DNA of 64,000 bases from positions 496,001-560,000 of the forward strand of contig NC_089245.1 of assembly GCF_000512585.2 (NCBI RefSeq), read 5' to 3'. The notes under the pieces were generated by a model, which was not told the origin of the DNA, ran no database searches, and was given only the letters and a program-made list of their open reading frames with translations. Positions within the stretch are counted from its first letter, which is position 1, and the number at the start of each line of letters is the position of its first letter. Positions 1 through 12,832 of the stretch are shown piece by piece. The position numbers and the translations under genes were made by a program. The DNA is from Kwoniella bestiolae CBS 10118 (Eukaryota > Basidiomycota > Tremellomycetes > Tremellales > Cryptococcaceae).

Positions 1-2294
1 TGACATAGGTGGGGAAGCATCTTTACCCAGACTCTTCTCGACAGAAGGATGCCTCGACCTAGAGATGGACTTGGCGTAATCTCTTATCGAAGCTAGACTT
101 GCTGGTCCAGGTACACTGGGTGGGGTCGACGACGTAGTCACGGCATTGGGAGTTTCTGCAGGTGAAGTAGCGTTCGAGGACGAAGGGGATTGAAGACCTG
201 ATGGTGCATTGACTGGCGAGGCTTGCAAGGGAGAAGGTTTGAACGTTGCCGAAGGGATATTTAAGGATCCTTTTGGTTTACCAGGTAAGGAGACGCTCTT
301 CATCTGGGAGAATGTATTTTCAAATGGGTTGGTAGGTTCTGATTTGCCATGTAACACAGGATCCGCCGAGGTAGACCGTGTAGTCAGGTCCGAAGGGTCG
401 ATCCTGACCTCAGCCAGGGCGGGGGGAGTAGAACCCAATGCTAATCCAGATCCTATCACTTGAACCCCACCTCCCCAGCCGTTATGATCGTCCAACGGCG
501 GAGAGTTCTTATCCGCTTCCAACTCTTCGTCCACCATCGAGAGCAATTTCTCCCTCTCTAGTTCCCTCTTCGTCTTAGTTCTAGGCAAAGGCGGGGCATC
601 ACCAGGTTTCTTGACCACTCTCAGACTGTCTCGCCTACCGATTGACGCGAATCTCGCAGGTGGATCCGCATCGGGATCGGCCAATATGATGTCTTCGTCG
701 TCGTCGAAAGTCTTATGTTGGTACGCGTCGTGATCATGAGTCGAGTCTACCGGCGTCACTGGCGTCGAGTGCGTCGTCAGTTTAGTTGGCGATTCGTCTA
801 TCCCATTCGCAACCTTGTCCGCGACGGGCATGATTGGGCTTGGAGCGATGATGACCGGATTGAACACTGGCGCGTTAATTTTCGATGTGGTGAACTCAAT
901 CTCTTGACCTTCATCCGCTGGTGAAAGTACGGGCGAACCAGGATCAGGGGTATGTTGCTTTTCCGAACCCAAGAATTCAGCCGAGACTGATGTATGTAAT
1001 GCCGGTCGTTTTTGGGAACCGCTCCTTTTAGGAGAATCATGTCTTTCTGGTCGAAGGAGCATACTTGATGAGATGGATCTTGATCTGCCTCCTCCACTCC
1101 CACTTCCACTATCGAAGGATCCTTTCCCTTCATCTTCCGAGCTTGATCCGCTAAACGAAGGCTCCATATCTCTACCTCTGGTTGTAGTACGACCTCCATG
1201 TATCTCCTGCCACTCTGGCGTCGTTTGCAGATCCCTCCATTCTTGCGTTGTGGGTGTGAATACCATCGCGGGACCATGATGTTCTGGAATCGATCCTTCA
1301 GGGCTTGACCCGCCATGGTGAAAGGTAGGTGGGAGATGAGTCTGGAGGAAATGCTGGTTGGGTGAAAGAGAGGTAGATATGCCTGGTGTAGTCTGAGGAG
1401 GTCCAGGACCATTGGTTGGTAGTGTCAGATTCCGACGTACGTAGATGGGGGAAGAATGAGGGGAAGTGGCCGATCGGGTGTGAAGTGTGGGAGAATGTTC
1501 AGGTGAATTTGATGTAGAGCCATTTCGAGATGGAGGACGTGAATGCAGATGGTGATAGTATCGCGCGCTGCGTCGATGAATCATAAGTCAGTTGGGTCAG
1601 CCTTCACAAAAGGAGACGAGGCAGCTGTGACTCACGAATTATCCCAAACGTTATCTTCCCCGCCTTCATCCATACTAGCTTTCCTATGCGGATCGCTCAC
1701 ATGTCTCTTCCAACCATCCCTATCTGCAGATCTGAACCTTCTCCTCGTACTACCCTCCGCGAACTGATCATCGACCTGATCCAGCTGCTCCACTTCGTCG
1801 TCAACATCCTGATCCTCATCATCATCATCATCTAAACTTGTAAACCCGCCGAATGAAGCCAAATCGCCATGACTCTTACTTCCATGGGGGTTCGACGTGA
1901 ACTTGATAGCTGATCCGCTGGATGCAGCTCTGACACGCGACATCAATACTCCCGATCGATGTCGTCGTGGGTTGGGTGGGGGCGGAATAGCTCGATGAAG
2001 GTGGGATGGGCCTGCGTGAGATTGATCGTTGTCATGATCGTCTGTTTCATGATACGTATGATAATGACGGGGTTTCTGGGGACTTCGTAAAGGTGATGTG
2101 GGTGTGGGATAGTTGGCTGCAGAGTTCAATCCAGTCTCTATCCCCAATTTCCCTTGATCGTTGTTATTTGACTTCGGGGTGAACTGATTGACCTCTGGAG
2201 AGTCGGTGAGATCAAAGTCGGTGATTGACTTCTCGTTCAACACGGTATCAAGCGAAGATAAGCCCTCATTAGCTCCTAGAGCGATGATGGGCAT
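1..2294 (-). CDS. Long disordered protein, 5' part, runs off left edge
   Basis: I do not recognise this protein. Exon 1 runs from the ATG at 2294 to 1636. A GTGAGT donor and a CAG acceptor join it, phase 2, to a second exon starting at 1567 that stays open to base 1, so the gene is cut by the window edge. The visible part is about 740 residues and mostly low complexity: Ser/Pro/His-rich stretches, a run of Asp near residue 155, and RRxS-type basic sites (RRRFRSAD, RRDSLRV) that could be phosphorylated. One short segment looks folded or helical, with the sequence TKTKRELEREKLLSMVDEEL, encoded near 540-595. No catalytic motif is visible. It is probably a scaffold or regulatory protein whose conserved domain lies beyond the left edge. 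The start is the first ATG of an uninterrupted frame and is plausible but not proven. Confidence 0.75.
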
Positions 2295-3790
2295 GGCGGC
2301 GTTTATTCCCTCTTCTAAGTAAACCTTCTAAGCCAGATCTGATATGCTCTAAATGGGAACAATGATATGGAGTGAGATCGGTGGCGGATTATGTCGACAT
2401 GAGCATGAACAAAAGGTATATTATCGAAAGTACGATCGTCAGATGATGTTACCGTTTCTGTAAATGGAAAATAGGTGAATAGAGTTAGTTTATCAACCCC
2501 AAAATCATAACATAAATAACCCGACTGTGTGTGGTGTGTATATCACGTTGTGACAATGAGTATGGGATATCAAGCCACTAGCGGGTAACCCTAAGGGAAG
2601 GGAGGAATGTGTTTGATGTTGGTCTAATTAATCTGAATAGGAGGACTGGTTTCTATCGGACCGAAAGAAAGAGAAGAAGAAAACGTGTGTTATGTGTGGA
2701 AAGTGAAGTATGCACAATCAGAGAGAAGATGAGACTAGACCATATTGAGCAGTTCACAAAAGACAGGGTCAAAACACGCGTAGATGTAGGAGTAGGAGGT
2801 ATGAAAAGAAGGAAAGGGATATGTGTATATGTGTGTGGTGTGTGGATCCAGATCAAGATGGCTTTACTGAAAGGATCCCTCTCTGCGATTCCAGACTTGA
2901 TCTGAATCTTACTCACTATTTCTCTGTTAAGCAGATTTGACCTCCCTTGTCTATGGTTTCTACACTATCGATCTGATGGTGTTGTGTTGCACTGTATGAT
3001 GTACAGACGACGATGAGATATGAGATGAATGAGGTATGGGTATGCAGAGCGGGGAGTGAAGATTTGAACAAATGAGAGAGGGAGTGAGGGAGAGATCACA
3101 ACCAGATCACTGTAAAAGTGGAGTAATCGGCCGTATTAAACGGGTAAAGGGGCGGAGGGGGCCGATCAATCATTTATTGGGTAATAAAGTTCGCGGGTTC
3201 ATTACAATTAACTTCTATTGCCCCGCCAAAATCTTGTAATGCGAATACAAAGAAGCGAGATTTCGATTTCAACTGGAATACAATCAACGAGTCAGTGATC
3301 GGATCGGACATTGACCACCCAGCACCTTGTACCCGAAATCAATGGGAAGTAACTTAAGCGTGAGGTCTTGTCGTCTTGTCGTCGAATACGCCAAGAACCA
3401 CAAACCGCAGATCAAAGGCAAGACAAGCACTGCGCAAGGAATGCTGTACAAGTGACATAGGTGGTGGGTGCTCGCGATTGAACAGGACAACGCAAAAGTA
3501 TGTAACTCTGTCAGATAGTCTACATGCATTTTTAGTTGTTCGATCTTCATACTCTAATGATAAGTTACTTATCTTCACTTTTACTTCATTTGCCTTTTCA
3601 TTATAATTACAATAAATTTCCCAAGATACCTTACCTTGCCCCATTCTCCTCTCCTACTTCTATCCGGGAATTCTACTCTACTCGAACAACCAAAAGAAAC
3701 TCTTAACTCTCATGCACAAATCCACTAACGCCCTCCCCTCCAAGCCCAGATCCAATGTATACTTCACTCGTGATCTACCTTTCAAGTCGA
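2295..3790. other. Intergenic: promoter/5' region and KOG1 downstream region
   Basis: This 1.5 kb lies upstream of the disordered-protein gene and downstream of the KOG1 stop. It holds only short overlapping open frames with no splice-supported extension and no family resemblance. A purine-rich stretch around 2610-2800 and A/T-rich tracts around 3530-3610 are compatible with a long 5' leader and transcription-terminating sequence. I see no gene here. Confidence 0.5.
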
Positions 3791-6700
3791 TCAGTTGAAA
3801 TTACTAACACTAGCATTCCCATTCATCTGCTCCCAAGTCGCCACGGCCGATTTGGGAGTAGGACACTTATACAGTCGGACTGTCCCGGAGGCATCGAACC
3901 CTCCAGCGGCAATCATCATTTGGACCTGCGATTGTCACAAGTCAAGATCAGCCAATCCATCTTTTTTCCTGATCATCGCTAAAGATGGTCGAGTGGGTTT
4001 ATGAGAGGTAATATAGAACTCACAGGATGAAATACCAAAGACGCAGCACTAGGCATAAACCCATTAATCCTATGACTATGCAACGGATTATTATACGTAG
4101 GTGTCGTGGGTATATTGAGCTTGGCCAATCGGAGAGGATGCAGGGGATCGCTAAATCCGGTGATCTCCAGCTCTTGTCTAGTAGAATGCGAGGTGAGGGC
4201 GGTGGTCCTATATCAAGTCAAGCGATGTATAATCAGAACATCATCGACATCATGGAGGGAAAGAACGCCGACTGACCTCGCCAAGACAGACGCTCCGGTA
4301 TGTACAGCCAAAGCCATCAGACCCTCATCCCGCCTCGGTATGGTATATAACGGTTCATCAGGTTTTCTCACATCCCATACACGCACTTCGCCGTCCATGC
4401 TACATTTCAAGGTATACTCGTCAGTATCGACCCCCTTCCCTTGGCATTGAAGAATGCTCGAATATGTAGGATAGACCAACCTTCCAGTGACCAGTTCCCT
4501 CATACTGCCCCTCTGGAGATGGACACTCTGAATCCAGATCTTATGCTGTCTCCAAGTCCTCAATACCACCTCTCCAGCATCTTCCGCCCGCTTATCGAAT
4601 AATCGGACTACACCATCCCCAAATCCGGCCACGAAGACATTTCCTTCAGGTTCGTCGGACGCAATCGCAGTAAGGTTCGCACCAGCTTGAGTGGCGATGT
4701 CCTATGCAGCATACCCATTTCACCCATCAGCTCATGCTCTGTATCACGACCACCTCAAAGATCGATGATGGTGTCGAGAGACCGGCTCACCCTCAAATGC
4801 CTCTCAACAGTAGCATCCCACAATCTAACAACCTTCATATCCCCTCCAACTAACAGATGGCCCTTCTGCTGCTCCCAAGCAGTCAACACACCACTGCTAT
4901 GTCCCACAGGATGGATCTCCGAAACCGCCCTGAAAGTAGATGCGAGGGCAGTCTCATTAGGCGTCTCGTAATCTCGGAATATCCGTATACTTCCTTCGGC
5001 TATGAGGTACAAAGCACCCAAGTCAGTACTTTGACGAGTATGTGAGGTTGTTGGAGAAACGCAAAACTCACTCGAAGCGGTGAGCATCAAACTACTAGCC
5101 ATCTCATTGATGAAATGTACCGACGAGACACTACTACCCGGTATATTCTGATTACTAAATTTGTTTAATCGTCTCTTCGACTGCCAGTCCCAGATACTAC
5201 GTCAAATGAAGATGAGACTCGTCAGCTAACTCACCGAGATGATGTTCCATTAAATTTTAGCTGAAAACAACTCACCACACATTATCCGCATCATCCGTAA
5301 CGGCCATAACGGGATCATAAGAGTGGAAAGCCAATTGTAAAGGCCAAGAATCGTTATGCAATGTTCCAGCTTCGACATTCCATACGTGTGTTGCTATCAC
5401 CAATTTCACACATCAGCTTACTCCTCCCTGCTTTGTGTGATATCACCATGCTCAGGTGATCTCTCAGCACTCACCTGCATATCCTTCCGCAGCCCTACTA
5501 TCCTCTACCATCTGTTCGTTTCTGAGATGTTTCCAAGCCTGTTCATTATATGTCGTAGAACCAGGTTCGTCTGCGTCTGGCGCCTATCCCCCAAACAAAA
5601 CACAAAACACATCAACGTCCCTTCTTACGTACCACCTCAAATAACACATAAAGATGGGACATCAACAATGAACACCTCGCCGCCCTTCGATTGGCTTGGC
5701 AACGAACTCACCTTCATCTGCGGCTCCCTGAAATACTCCATCGCCCAATCGAAGAACCCGCTCCGTAATGGCAGAACATCATCCTTAACCTCCTTCGCAA
5801 CCATCCCCAACCCAAGATCACTACTCCTCGGTAATCCATTATTCCCAAACCTCCCATCAATATCCGTGTTAGCTTCCGACCCTTTCGATCTCCTAAAGTG
5901 CAGTCGTTCCATATCCTCCTGAGTGAGCGCTTCCAACACGCTCGAAGCTTTGACCAACTCCGCGCCGAGACCTGCACCACCACGGGGAAGGGCAGATCCA
6001 TATGCCGAGCGACTTCGACCCATCGATGCTGGGTGGGGTTGACCAGCCGGAGAAGAGGGAAGGATACGTTCATGAGATTGATCAGGGTAAGGGGACCTGT
6101 ATCCTCCACTGGGTTCTGATAATGGGATCTTAGGTTGTGTTACCTTCATATATTCATTTTCTCTTGTCGAGTGGACCGAATCGGGTGAATCGGGAGGAAC
6201 GACCAGGCCAGTCATACTTGCCAGACTCCTCAGGGCGTTGGCAACACTTCCATTCCTCTTCAACGTCCCACTACCACCAGCATCGGACAAGCCAGTGTTG
6301 GACCGTTGCATCTGAGGAGGGTGGAGCTGCGTCTGTCCATTAGGTAGTGGCAGTTTCCCACCTCCCTCTGAAAACGCAGTTGATACCTGTCTAGATAAGA
6401 TCTTGGGTCTGGATTGAGCTTGTTTTTTGATTAGATTTCTGACGGCTGAACCCTTGACTCGTGTAAATGCCGAATCGACCAACAATGCAATAATGTAATC
6501 TACCACTGTCGACGCCATCAATGCGACCTCCGTATGCGGGTCCACCGAGAGATCTAGTAGCGTTTCGAAGAGTACCTTGAATGAGCTCAGGAGAGTAAGA
6601 TTATGTTGATGCTCGTGAGGTTCCTTGTCTTCGTTCGAGGTCCATTCCTTCAGCGCTTCAGATACGATATCTTCCTCTTCTTCTTCCAAATGTACGCCAT

Positions 6701-9408
6701 TGGTCTTACCCTCGGTCCGGGAAAGGTACGACTCCTGCTCGTAATATGCCCAAGCGGCGGATACTAACCACCCTCTCCATTCCCTCACCACACAACTGAT
6801 CACCACTACCAGCTCCTTCCGAACCATCGGCGACGCATCCTCCTTGACAGACATCATACACGCGAATGCTAATCCCGCTTCAATCTCTAGCTGTTGAATA
6901 TCACTCAACCCAAGTTGAGCACCCGTTCCTCCTCCGCCCTTCGCATCGGGGCTGTCTACCGGTGCACTGCTCGCTCCCAATAGCGTTCCAAAAGCATATA
7001 ACGCTGCAGCCCTCACCTCCACGGCGGTACTTCGAAGTGCTCCCAGCAATTCGTTCTGCCGTTGACTCTGCATGAACAAAGCTTTCGCTTCGTCGTAATC
7101 CGCCCATAGTTGGGATATGCAGAGTAAACACCAAGTCTTCAACAACCAATCATCTTCGCCCAATCTAGCCACGCAGGAATCGAATACCTGTACGCCCAGA
7201 CAAGCAGTTTGTCCCACACGGAAGTTCCGACAGAGGATAGACAGGATGAAAGCTGACATTGCGCGATGCTCGTTGGCATTTGGTATGACCAAAGATCCAG
7301 CTTGAGGGTAGGGTGCGAGTATCTGCGTGAAGTAGGTGAATCCGGAATCTCGAAGTAGGTCCATTTGACACGATTTGTCGATGGCCAGTATCCTCGCCCA
7401 GATGTATATCAAGACGGGTTTGAGTTCTACAGCAGGAGACGCAAGGAGTTTCTGAACGTAGGGGAAGATACCGATTGATAGTGAGAGATGTACAGCCCAT
7501 GGACCGAGATCGACGAACCGGGATATCAATATCAGCGCTCTGAGTCGATGCGATTGGGATAGCAGGACTTGAAGGACGATGGGTAACTGTTCGGGAGGTG
7601 ATCGAGATATCGGTACTCCCTTTTTGGGTCTTGGTGCGAGCCTGTTGGGTACCGCTCCACCATGCTGTAACCAGACTTCGAATGCTTGAAGATGCTGAGC
7701 AAAGAACGTCGAAGGTCTATACACGCTCAGCGGAGGAATATTCGATTGCCCAGCTTCTCTAGCAGCTTCTAAATCTAACAATTCCGGTAACTGAGCTAAA
7801 CAAGCATCTACGGCCAGATCCCATGAATGCCATAGCGGGTGATTGTGGGCCGAGGGGATCTCAGGTATGGAGGTGGGTGTACAGTGATATGCTGACATGA
7901 TCCTTTGGGCCAGCAAGAAATTCCTGAATAATCCAGCAACCAATAAATCTTGTCTGAATAACCGATTGAAGACCTCACGAGGGAATGATAACCACGCTAT
8001 CGTATCTGTGACCGCGGTGAATATCCAACTAAGCTCTCCGAGGGGCGTACGTCGATCCTTCAGATCACCAGGTATACGCATGACCATGTCCACCGTTATT
8101 CTTGATCTAGGATCATTGGGGTCTAATCCGCCATTCCTTCGTAGTGGATCTTGTAAGACAAAGTGCCTTAGGGCAGTTTCGATAGGCGAGGTAAGACAAC
8201 ATGTGAACAAGTCGGCTGGGAGATCAGGTGACATAGGTAATATCTGGTTGGCCTGACATGCTGCTAAATGGAGTGCTTCGGAATAGGGCGAGGTGGGTAA
8301 TCCATCTTGATGTCCTGCTTGAGCTTGCGCTGCTCTAGCTTCGTTGTCCCTTCTTTCCGCGGATTTGGCAAAGTTGTTGAGGATGTTACCGGCGCCCGAG
8401 CATTCCCACACGTATATACACGGGCTAAAAGGTGTCACGTTGCTTGTAAGCTGTATGTATGAGCAGATTTGGGAGTATCGACCTACGATCCAAGCCATTC
8501 CTGCAGGTCATACAGACTAACGGGGATATACTGTGTATAGTCTGGTGATACGTATCAGCCGATGCCCTATTTGAGATGGGGAAGCTGACTCACTCTTGTT
8601 GAACACCCATATCTCTCCCGAAGGTGTAGGTTTAGGTACACCATGACCATTATAGTAGAAAACCACTCTCTCATCTTTAGCTGATCTACGCATGTTCACA
8701 CATTGTTTCTTGGTCTCCTCAATCGATGGATCAAGGAACTGATCGATTTGTACGAGATATCAGCTATTTCCATATGAGAGTCATGTCACATATAGCTTAC
8801 AGGCTTGTACTTGACTTTAGGATTAAGCGTCTCGAATTGTTGATGTAAATCTATCCCATATCTCCCATCAGTATATCCAGTTGACAAGTGGGGAGGTAGA
8901 GCTGAGAGGAGGAACTCACTCCTGCCAATAGCTTCTATAGCTTTATTGGAAGGTAATTGAGTCGGATCAATCCAACATTCCGTCTTGGCACAAGGGTTGG
9001 TCTTGACTATATCAGGGGGGTCTACCCCTATGTTCAGACAGATAAATAATCCTGCAGTCACAGTCTTCAACTTTGATTTGAGTCTCCAAGATTTCATCGT
9101 TGCTATGTAAACATCCCATAAATCAGTCCTACGTCCTACACGTACAAGCAGAATGCAGGGAGTGAGGCGAGGAGATACCCATACTCACACAAATCATTCT
9201 CATCCTCCTTGGCTTTCCCTTTCCCCCTATGTCTCTTCGCTGCCCAATATTGCAACGCAGCTGATATCTCTATATGTTCTTCTTCTATCTCATCTAAAAA
9301 CCCCTCGTGAGGCTCATAAGCTTCTGCCGGATAGGCAGGATACGCAGAGTGCGGTTGAGAGGTCGACCCTTCGTCTCGGGCGTAGGGGAGGGAGGGTGGT
9401 TCTGCCAT
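3791..9408 (-). CDS. KOG1: KOG1/Raptor, TORC1 scaffold subunit
   Basis: This is the scaffold of TOR complex 1, which binds TOR kinase and recruits substrates at the vacuole/lysosome. Fourteen exons (9408-9189, 9102-8920, 8850-8801, 8738-8594, 8541-8487, 8424-5712, 5583-5475, 5393-5276, 5196-5072, 4999-4791, 4701-4481, 4399-4277, 4207-4024, 3925-3791) close in phase to 1529 residues, close to yeast Kog1. Exons 1-5 encode the caspase-like RNC domain, with the family strings [31 protein letters not shown] and [16 protein letters not shown]. The huge exon 6 gives HEAT repeats and an acidic/serine-rich linker, ending in [17 protein letters not shown], typical of Raptor. The remaining exons encode seven-blade WD40 repeats, for example [18 protein letters not shown]. 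One branch-near acceptor (GATAG before 8850) is needed to restore the conserved RNLHQQFE segment. The gene is divergent from CSN2 over about 0.5 kb. Confidence 0.96.
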
Positions 9409-9915
9409 TGTGGGAATTCGGTATCAGGGATTGGTTTGGGAGGGATATGGATTGGGCTATAGGTTGATCATGGCATGAGCAAGTGTGCTCGCTGATTATG
9501 AGTTGGGTATGCTTGTACGAGAGTAATGGATGTAGATAGATGGATATCAGTAGTATCACTTGTTACTATACGCCATATCGTAAGAACCACTCTAACCACT
9601 TCAACCACCACCAATACCAACTGACATATTAACCGAACTCTACCTCATTATTTATCACCCTCATTTAGTGGTCAACCGTGCCTGGTCGCACCCAACCGCT
9701 TACCCCGCTTCATCCTCATCCAACCACTCATCCACTCGAACGTTGAACATCCACCATTCCTCTCTCTTTCTCTATAAATACATCTTACACTAGATCATCA
9801 TCACACTCCTCACTGGTCAGGTAGTATATATCATCAGCACGACATAGAAATACCTTCTATACTCTTACGATATATTTCTTAGCCTCAACGGATCCAGTTC
9901 ACATCGACCATCAAT
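9409..9915. promoter_or_regulatory. Shared divergent promoter, KOG1 / CSN2
   Basis: This 507-bp stretch separates the two start codons and contains no supported gene. A TATATAT run lies near 9826, about 90 bp before the CSN2 ATG. The CSN2-proximal part is rich in CACCAC/ATCATC pyrimidine tracts, as expected of a fungal 5' leader. The bidirectional role is inferred only from position. Confidence 0.5.
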
Positions 9916-12400
9916 ATGTCCGACGATGAGTTCATGATGGAGGTGAGTCCACTTGACCCCACATTGTATCAGCAGCATTGGATAGTTTAAAATCTTGGTA
10001 CCATAACTGACTCTCAGTGCTTATAGGACGCAGCAGATGATGAGGTGAGCTACGCACAATGTTCCCCCCACTGTTCAAGCAGCTCATGAAGCACTTTCCA
10101 GGAGTATGATTTCGATTATGACGATGATGATGCAGAGGAAGATATGGATGGGGCCGGTGATGTCGAGAATCAATATTACAAGGCTAAAGGTCAGCTGCAT
10201 CTCACCTCCATATGAAACCACAACGGACAGCTGACATGTCGGTTGGAATAGCACTGAAGGAAGATGATGCGGAAGGCGCTTTGAAAGCTTTTAGGACGAT
10301 TGTGGATGATCAGCCTGAGAAGGGGGAATGGTGAGTCTTCTTCTTCCTAATAAACCTGTCCTCCCTCCCTCCTCCATGCGTCAAACACTCTCTTGCAATC
10401 ACTTTAGTAGTGTATTGGACTGTCACTGATCTCATGGTTCGCCGACGCCATCGCTTATAGGGGATTCAAAGCTCTCAAACAAATGACCAAGATGAATTAC
10501 CTCCATCTCCATCGACCCGAAAAGGCTATAGAGACTTACAAGGAACTGTTGAGCTATACGAAGGTAAGCTGGAAGTATAATCAGGTCCTATCAGAATCAT
10601 TCGGCTTACATACATTCTTTGGGCTACGCAGACCCATGTCACGAGGAATTACGCCGAGAAATCAATAAATAATATACTCGATTATGTCGGAGGAGAAGGA
10701 AAGGTCAGTTATCGCACTTTCACTTGCTCAATACATGGGTGTAAGCTGACTGTGTATACTGCAGCATGCCGCTCTGTCACCGAAAGTGCCTTTAGATACT
10801 TTAGAAGAGTTCTATGAAGCTACCAGAATAGCATGTGAGGAAGCTAAGAATGAGGTCGGTTCAGCTATCTAACCAGGGCAGAACTTTGCCACAATAGAGC
10901 TGATATCTGATGACCTTGCAGAGGTTGTCAACGAAATCCAACCTGAAATTGGCGAAGCTGTGGTTAGACAGGAAAGAATATGAAAGATTGACACCTGTGA
11001 GCTCCACATTTATTGGATGTCATCCACACAGAGAGCTCATCGATTTTGATTCGGCAGATCTTGAAATCCCTGCATGCCACTTGTGCACCTACGAATGGAT
11101 CTAGTTCGTCAGATGATCAGTCGAAAGGATCTCTCTGTAAGCTGTTGATTTTCACCTAACGCAAGGCATCGCGACTAATAGCTTATGATTGCACAGTGCT
11201 TGAGCTCTACGCGATCGAGATTCAGATGTATAGTGATTTGAAAGAAAACAGGAAACTCAAAGTGAGTCTGCGACTGTGCAGCAGTCTTGAGATGAGCTGA
11301 CTCAGTGACGCTTGTTAGGAAATATACAACGCAGCTATGCAAGTGAAGAATGCCATCCCTCATCCTAGGGTGATGGGCGCCATCAAAGAGTGCGGAGGAA
11401 AGATGTGGATGATGGAGAGTAAGTCGGCTAGCAAACTGGTCATCACACCGGTGCATGAGTAGCTGATATCACATTCATGGTGCAGAGGCGTGGGCAAAAG
11501 CTTCGACGGACCTCTTCGAGTCATTCAGGCAGTATGACGAGTCTGGATCTACACAACGTATACAGGTGCTCAAGTATCTGGTCTTGACTTATATGTTGGT
11601 GGGGAGTGAGATCAATCCTTTTGATTCTCAGGAGACTAAACCGTGAGCTGTCTTTCTATCAGAGGTAGTGTGAGACTTGAATGCAGCTGACAAATGAATT
11701 GATCATATAGATACAAAAACGATCCTCAAATCATCGCTATGACTAGTCTGGTCACTGCGTATCAGCAAAGAGATGTCAAAGAAGCTGAGAAGATTTTGAA
11801 GGGTGAGATAGTTCACTAAATCAGCTATCCAGTCTGTCGCTTGTGAGACCTAGCTAATGCTGATGCTAGCCAACCGAGCTACCATCACTGGTGACCCATT
11901 TATCAACTACTTTGTCGATGATCTGCTCAGATCGTTGAGAACGCAATATATCATTGATATTATCAAACCGTATACAAGGATGGAATTGGACTCTTTAGCA
12001 AAGGTGAGCTAAGAACTCACATAATAGACGTCGAATTACCAGCTGATGAATATGCTCGTTTAGACGCTCAACATCGCTCGAGCAGATGTTGAATCATTAG
12101 TCGTCTCGTTGATACTCGACAGAAAGATCAAAGGGAAGATAGATCAAGTTAAAGGATTATTGATACTCGATCGATTGTAAGTTGAGCTGTTTTACCTCTA
12201 CGATGAAAGCGGAGTATCTGAATTGACGATGTGATGGTGTTATATTTAGCAACTCCGCTTCGAGAGAACGATATATCGCCTTGAACAACATGTCTGCTCA
12301 GCTCGATCATCTCACTTATAAGATTGAAGTTGACAAGTTGACTAGGGAGGGAGGAAGAAGTGCAGCAGGGTGGGGAGGTGGATTGACCAGTTTTGGATAG
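9916..12400 (+). CDS. CSN2: COP9 signalosome subunit 2 (PCI-domain protein)
   Basis: Subunit 2 of the COP9 signalosome, which removes Nedd8 from cullins and so controls SCF ubiquitin ligases. The gene has many small exons: 9916-9942, an 18-nt exon 10027-10044, 10102-10189, 10252-10330, 10461-10563, 10632-10703, 10765-10854, 10922-10996 and more. Spliced together they give about 475 residues, close to animal CSN2. Family strings are clear: an acidic N-terminus, then [96 protein letters not shown] and finally a PCI winged helix ([20 protein letters not shown]). The C-terminus carries a short Gly/Trp tail ([12 protein letters not shown]). It is distinguished from proteasomal Rpn6 by the acidic N-terminus and the NQYY and NPFDSQE signatures. 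Confidence 0.96.
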
Positions 12401-12690
12401 ATACGAATAACGAGGACTGTACCTGAGCAGTTGTATATACATAAATACCATGCATGTATCATAACACACAGACAATCGTCATTCAGAGGTCAAAGCGTAC
12501 TACAGTAACACTTGTTTGGTTCGTCACTCAAAGTATAAAACAGATCCAAAGGAATGTATGCCGTCATCACCATCACTTATCGATACACGTCATGTATTGT
12601 CGTACTATCTTCACTCAAGTCTAGTCAACCGTTGTCAGCATCCAACTGCAAGCTGATTCGAGTTGACTGGCCTGCAGGTAGACATGGATT

Positions 12691-12701
12691 GTATATATAT
12701 T
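12691..12701 (+). promoter_or_regulatory. TATA-like box of the first Con-6 gene
   Basis: The run GTATATATATT lies about 140 bp upstream of the ATG at 12833. The second Con-6 gene has a TATATAA box at nearly the same distance (122-128 bp), which supports a functional core promoter. Assigned by sequence and position only. Confidence 0.5.
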
Positions 12702-12832
12702 GTTGATCGTGATTGAGATGCATCCCTTCTTTCCCTTTCCTTCTTCTATCTTCTTCTTTCGTCAGAACAATCAGATACTAACGCTCAAATCACTCGCATC
12801 AGTGAATCATCAAACAAGGCAAATAAACCACA

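Noticed and set aside
798..1412. 204-codon minus-strand open frame
   Set aside because: It lies inside the second exon of the disordered-protein gene in another frame. The frame continuing from exon 1 by splicing is open far longer, to base 1.
5356..5922. 188-codon plus-strand open frame
   Set aside because: It is antisense to KOG1 exons 6-8, which are strongly supported by Raptor conservation; no independent family resemblance.
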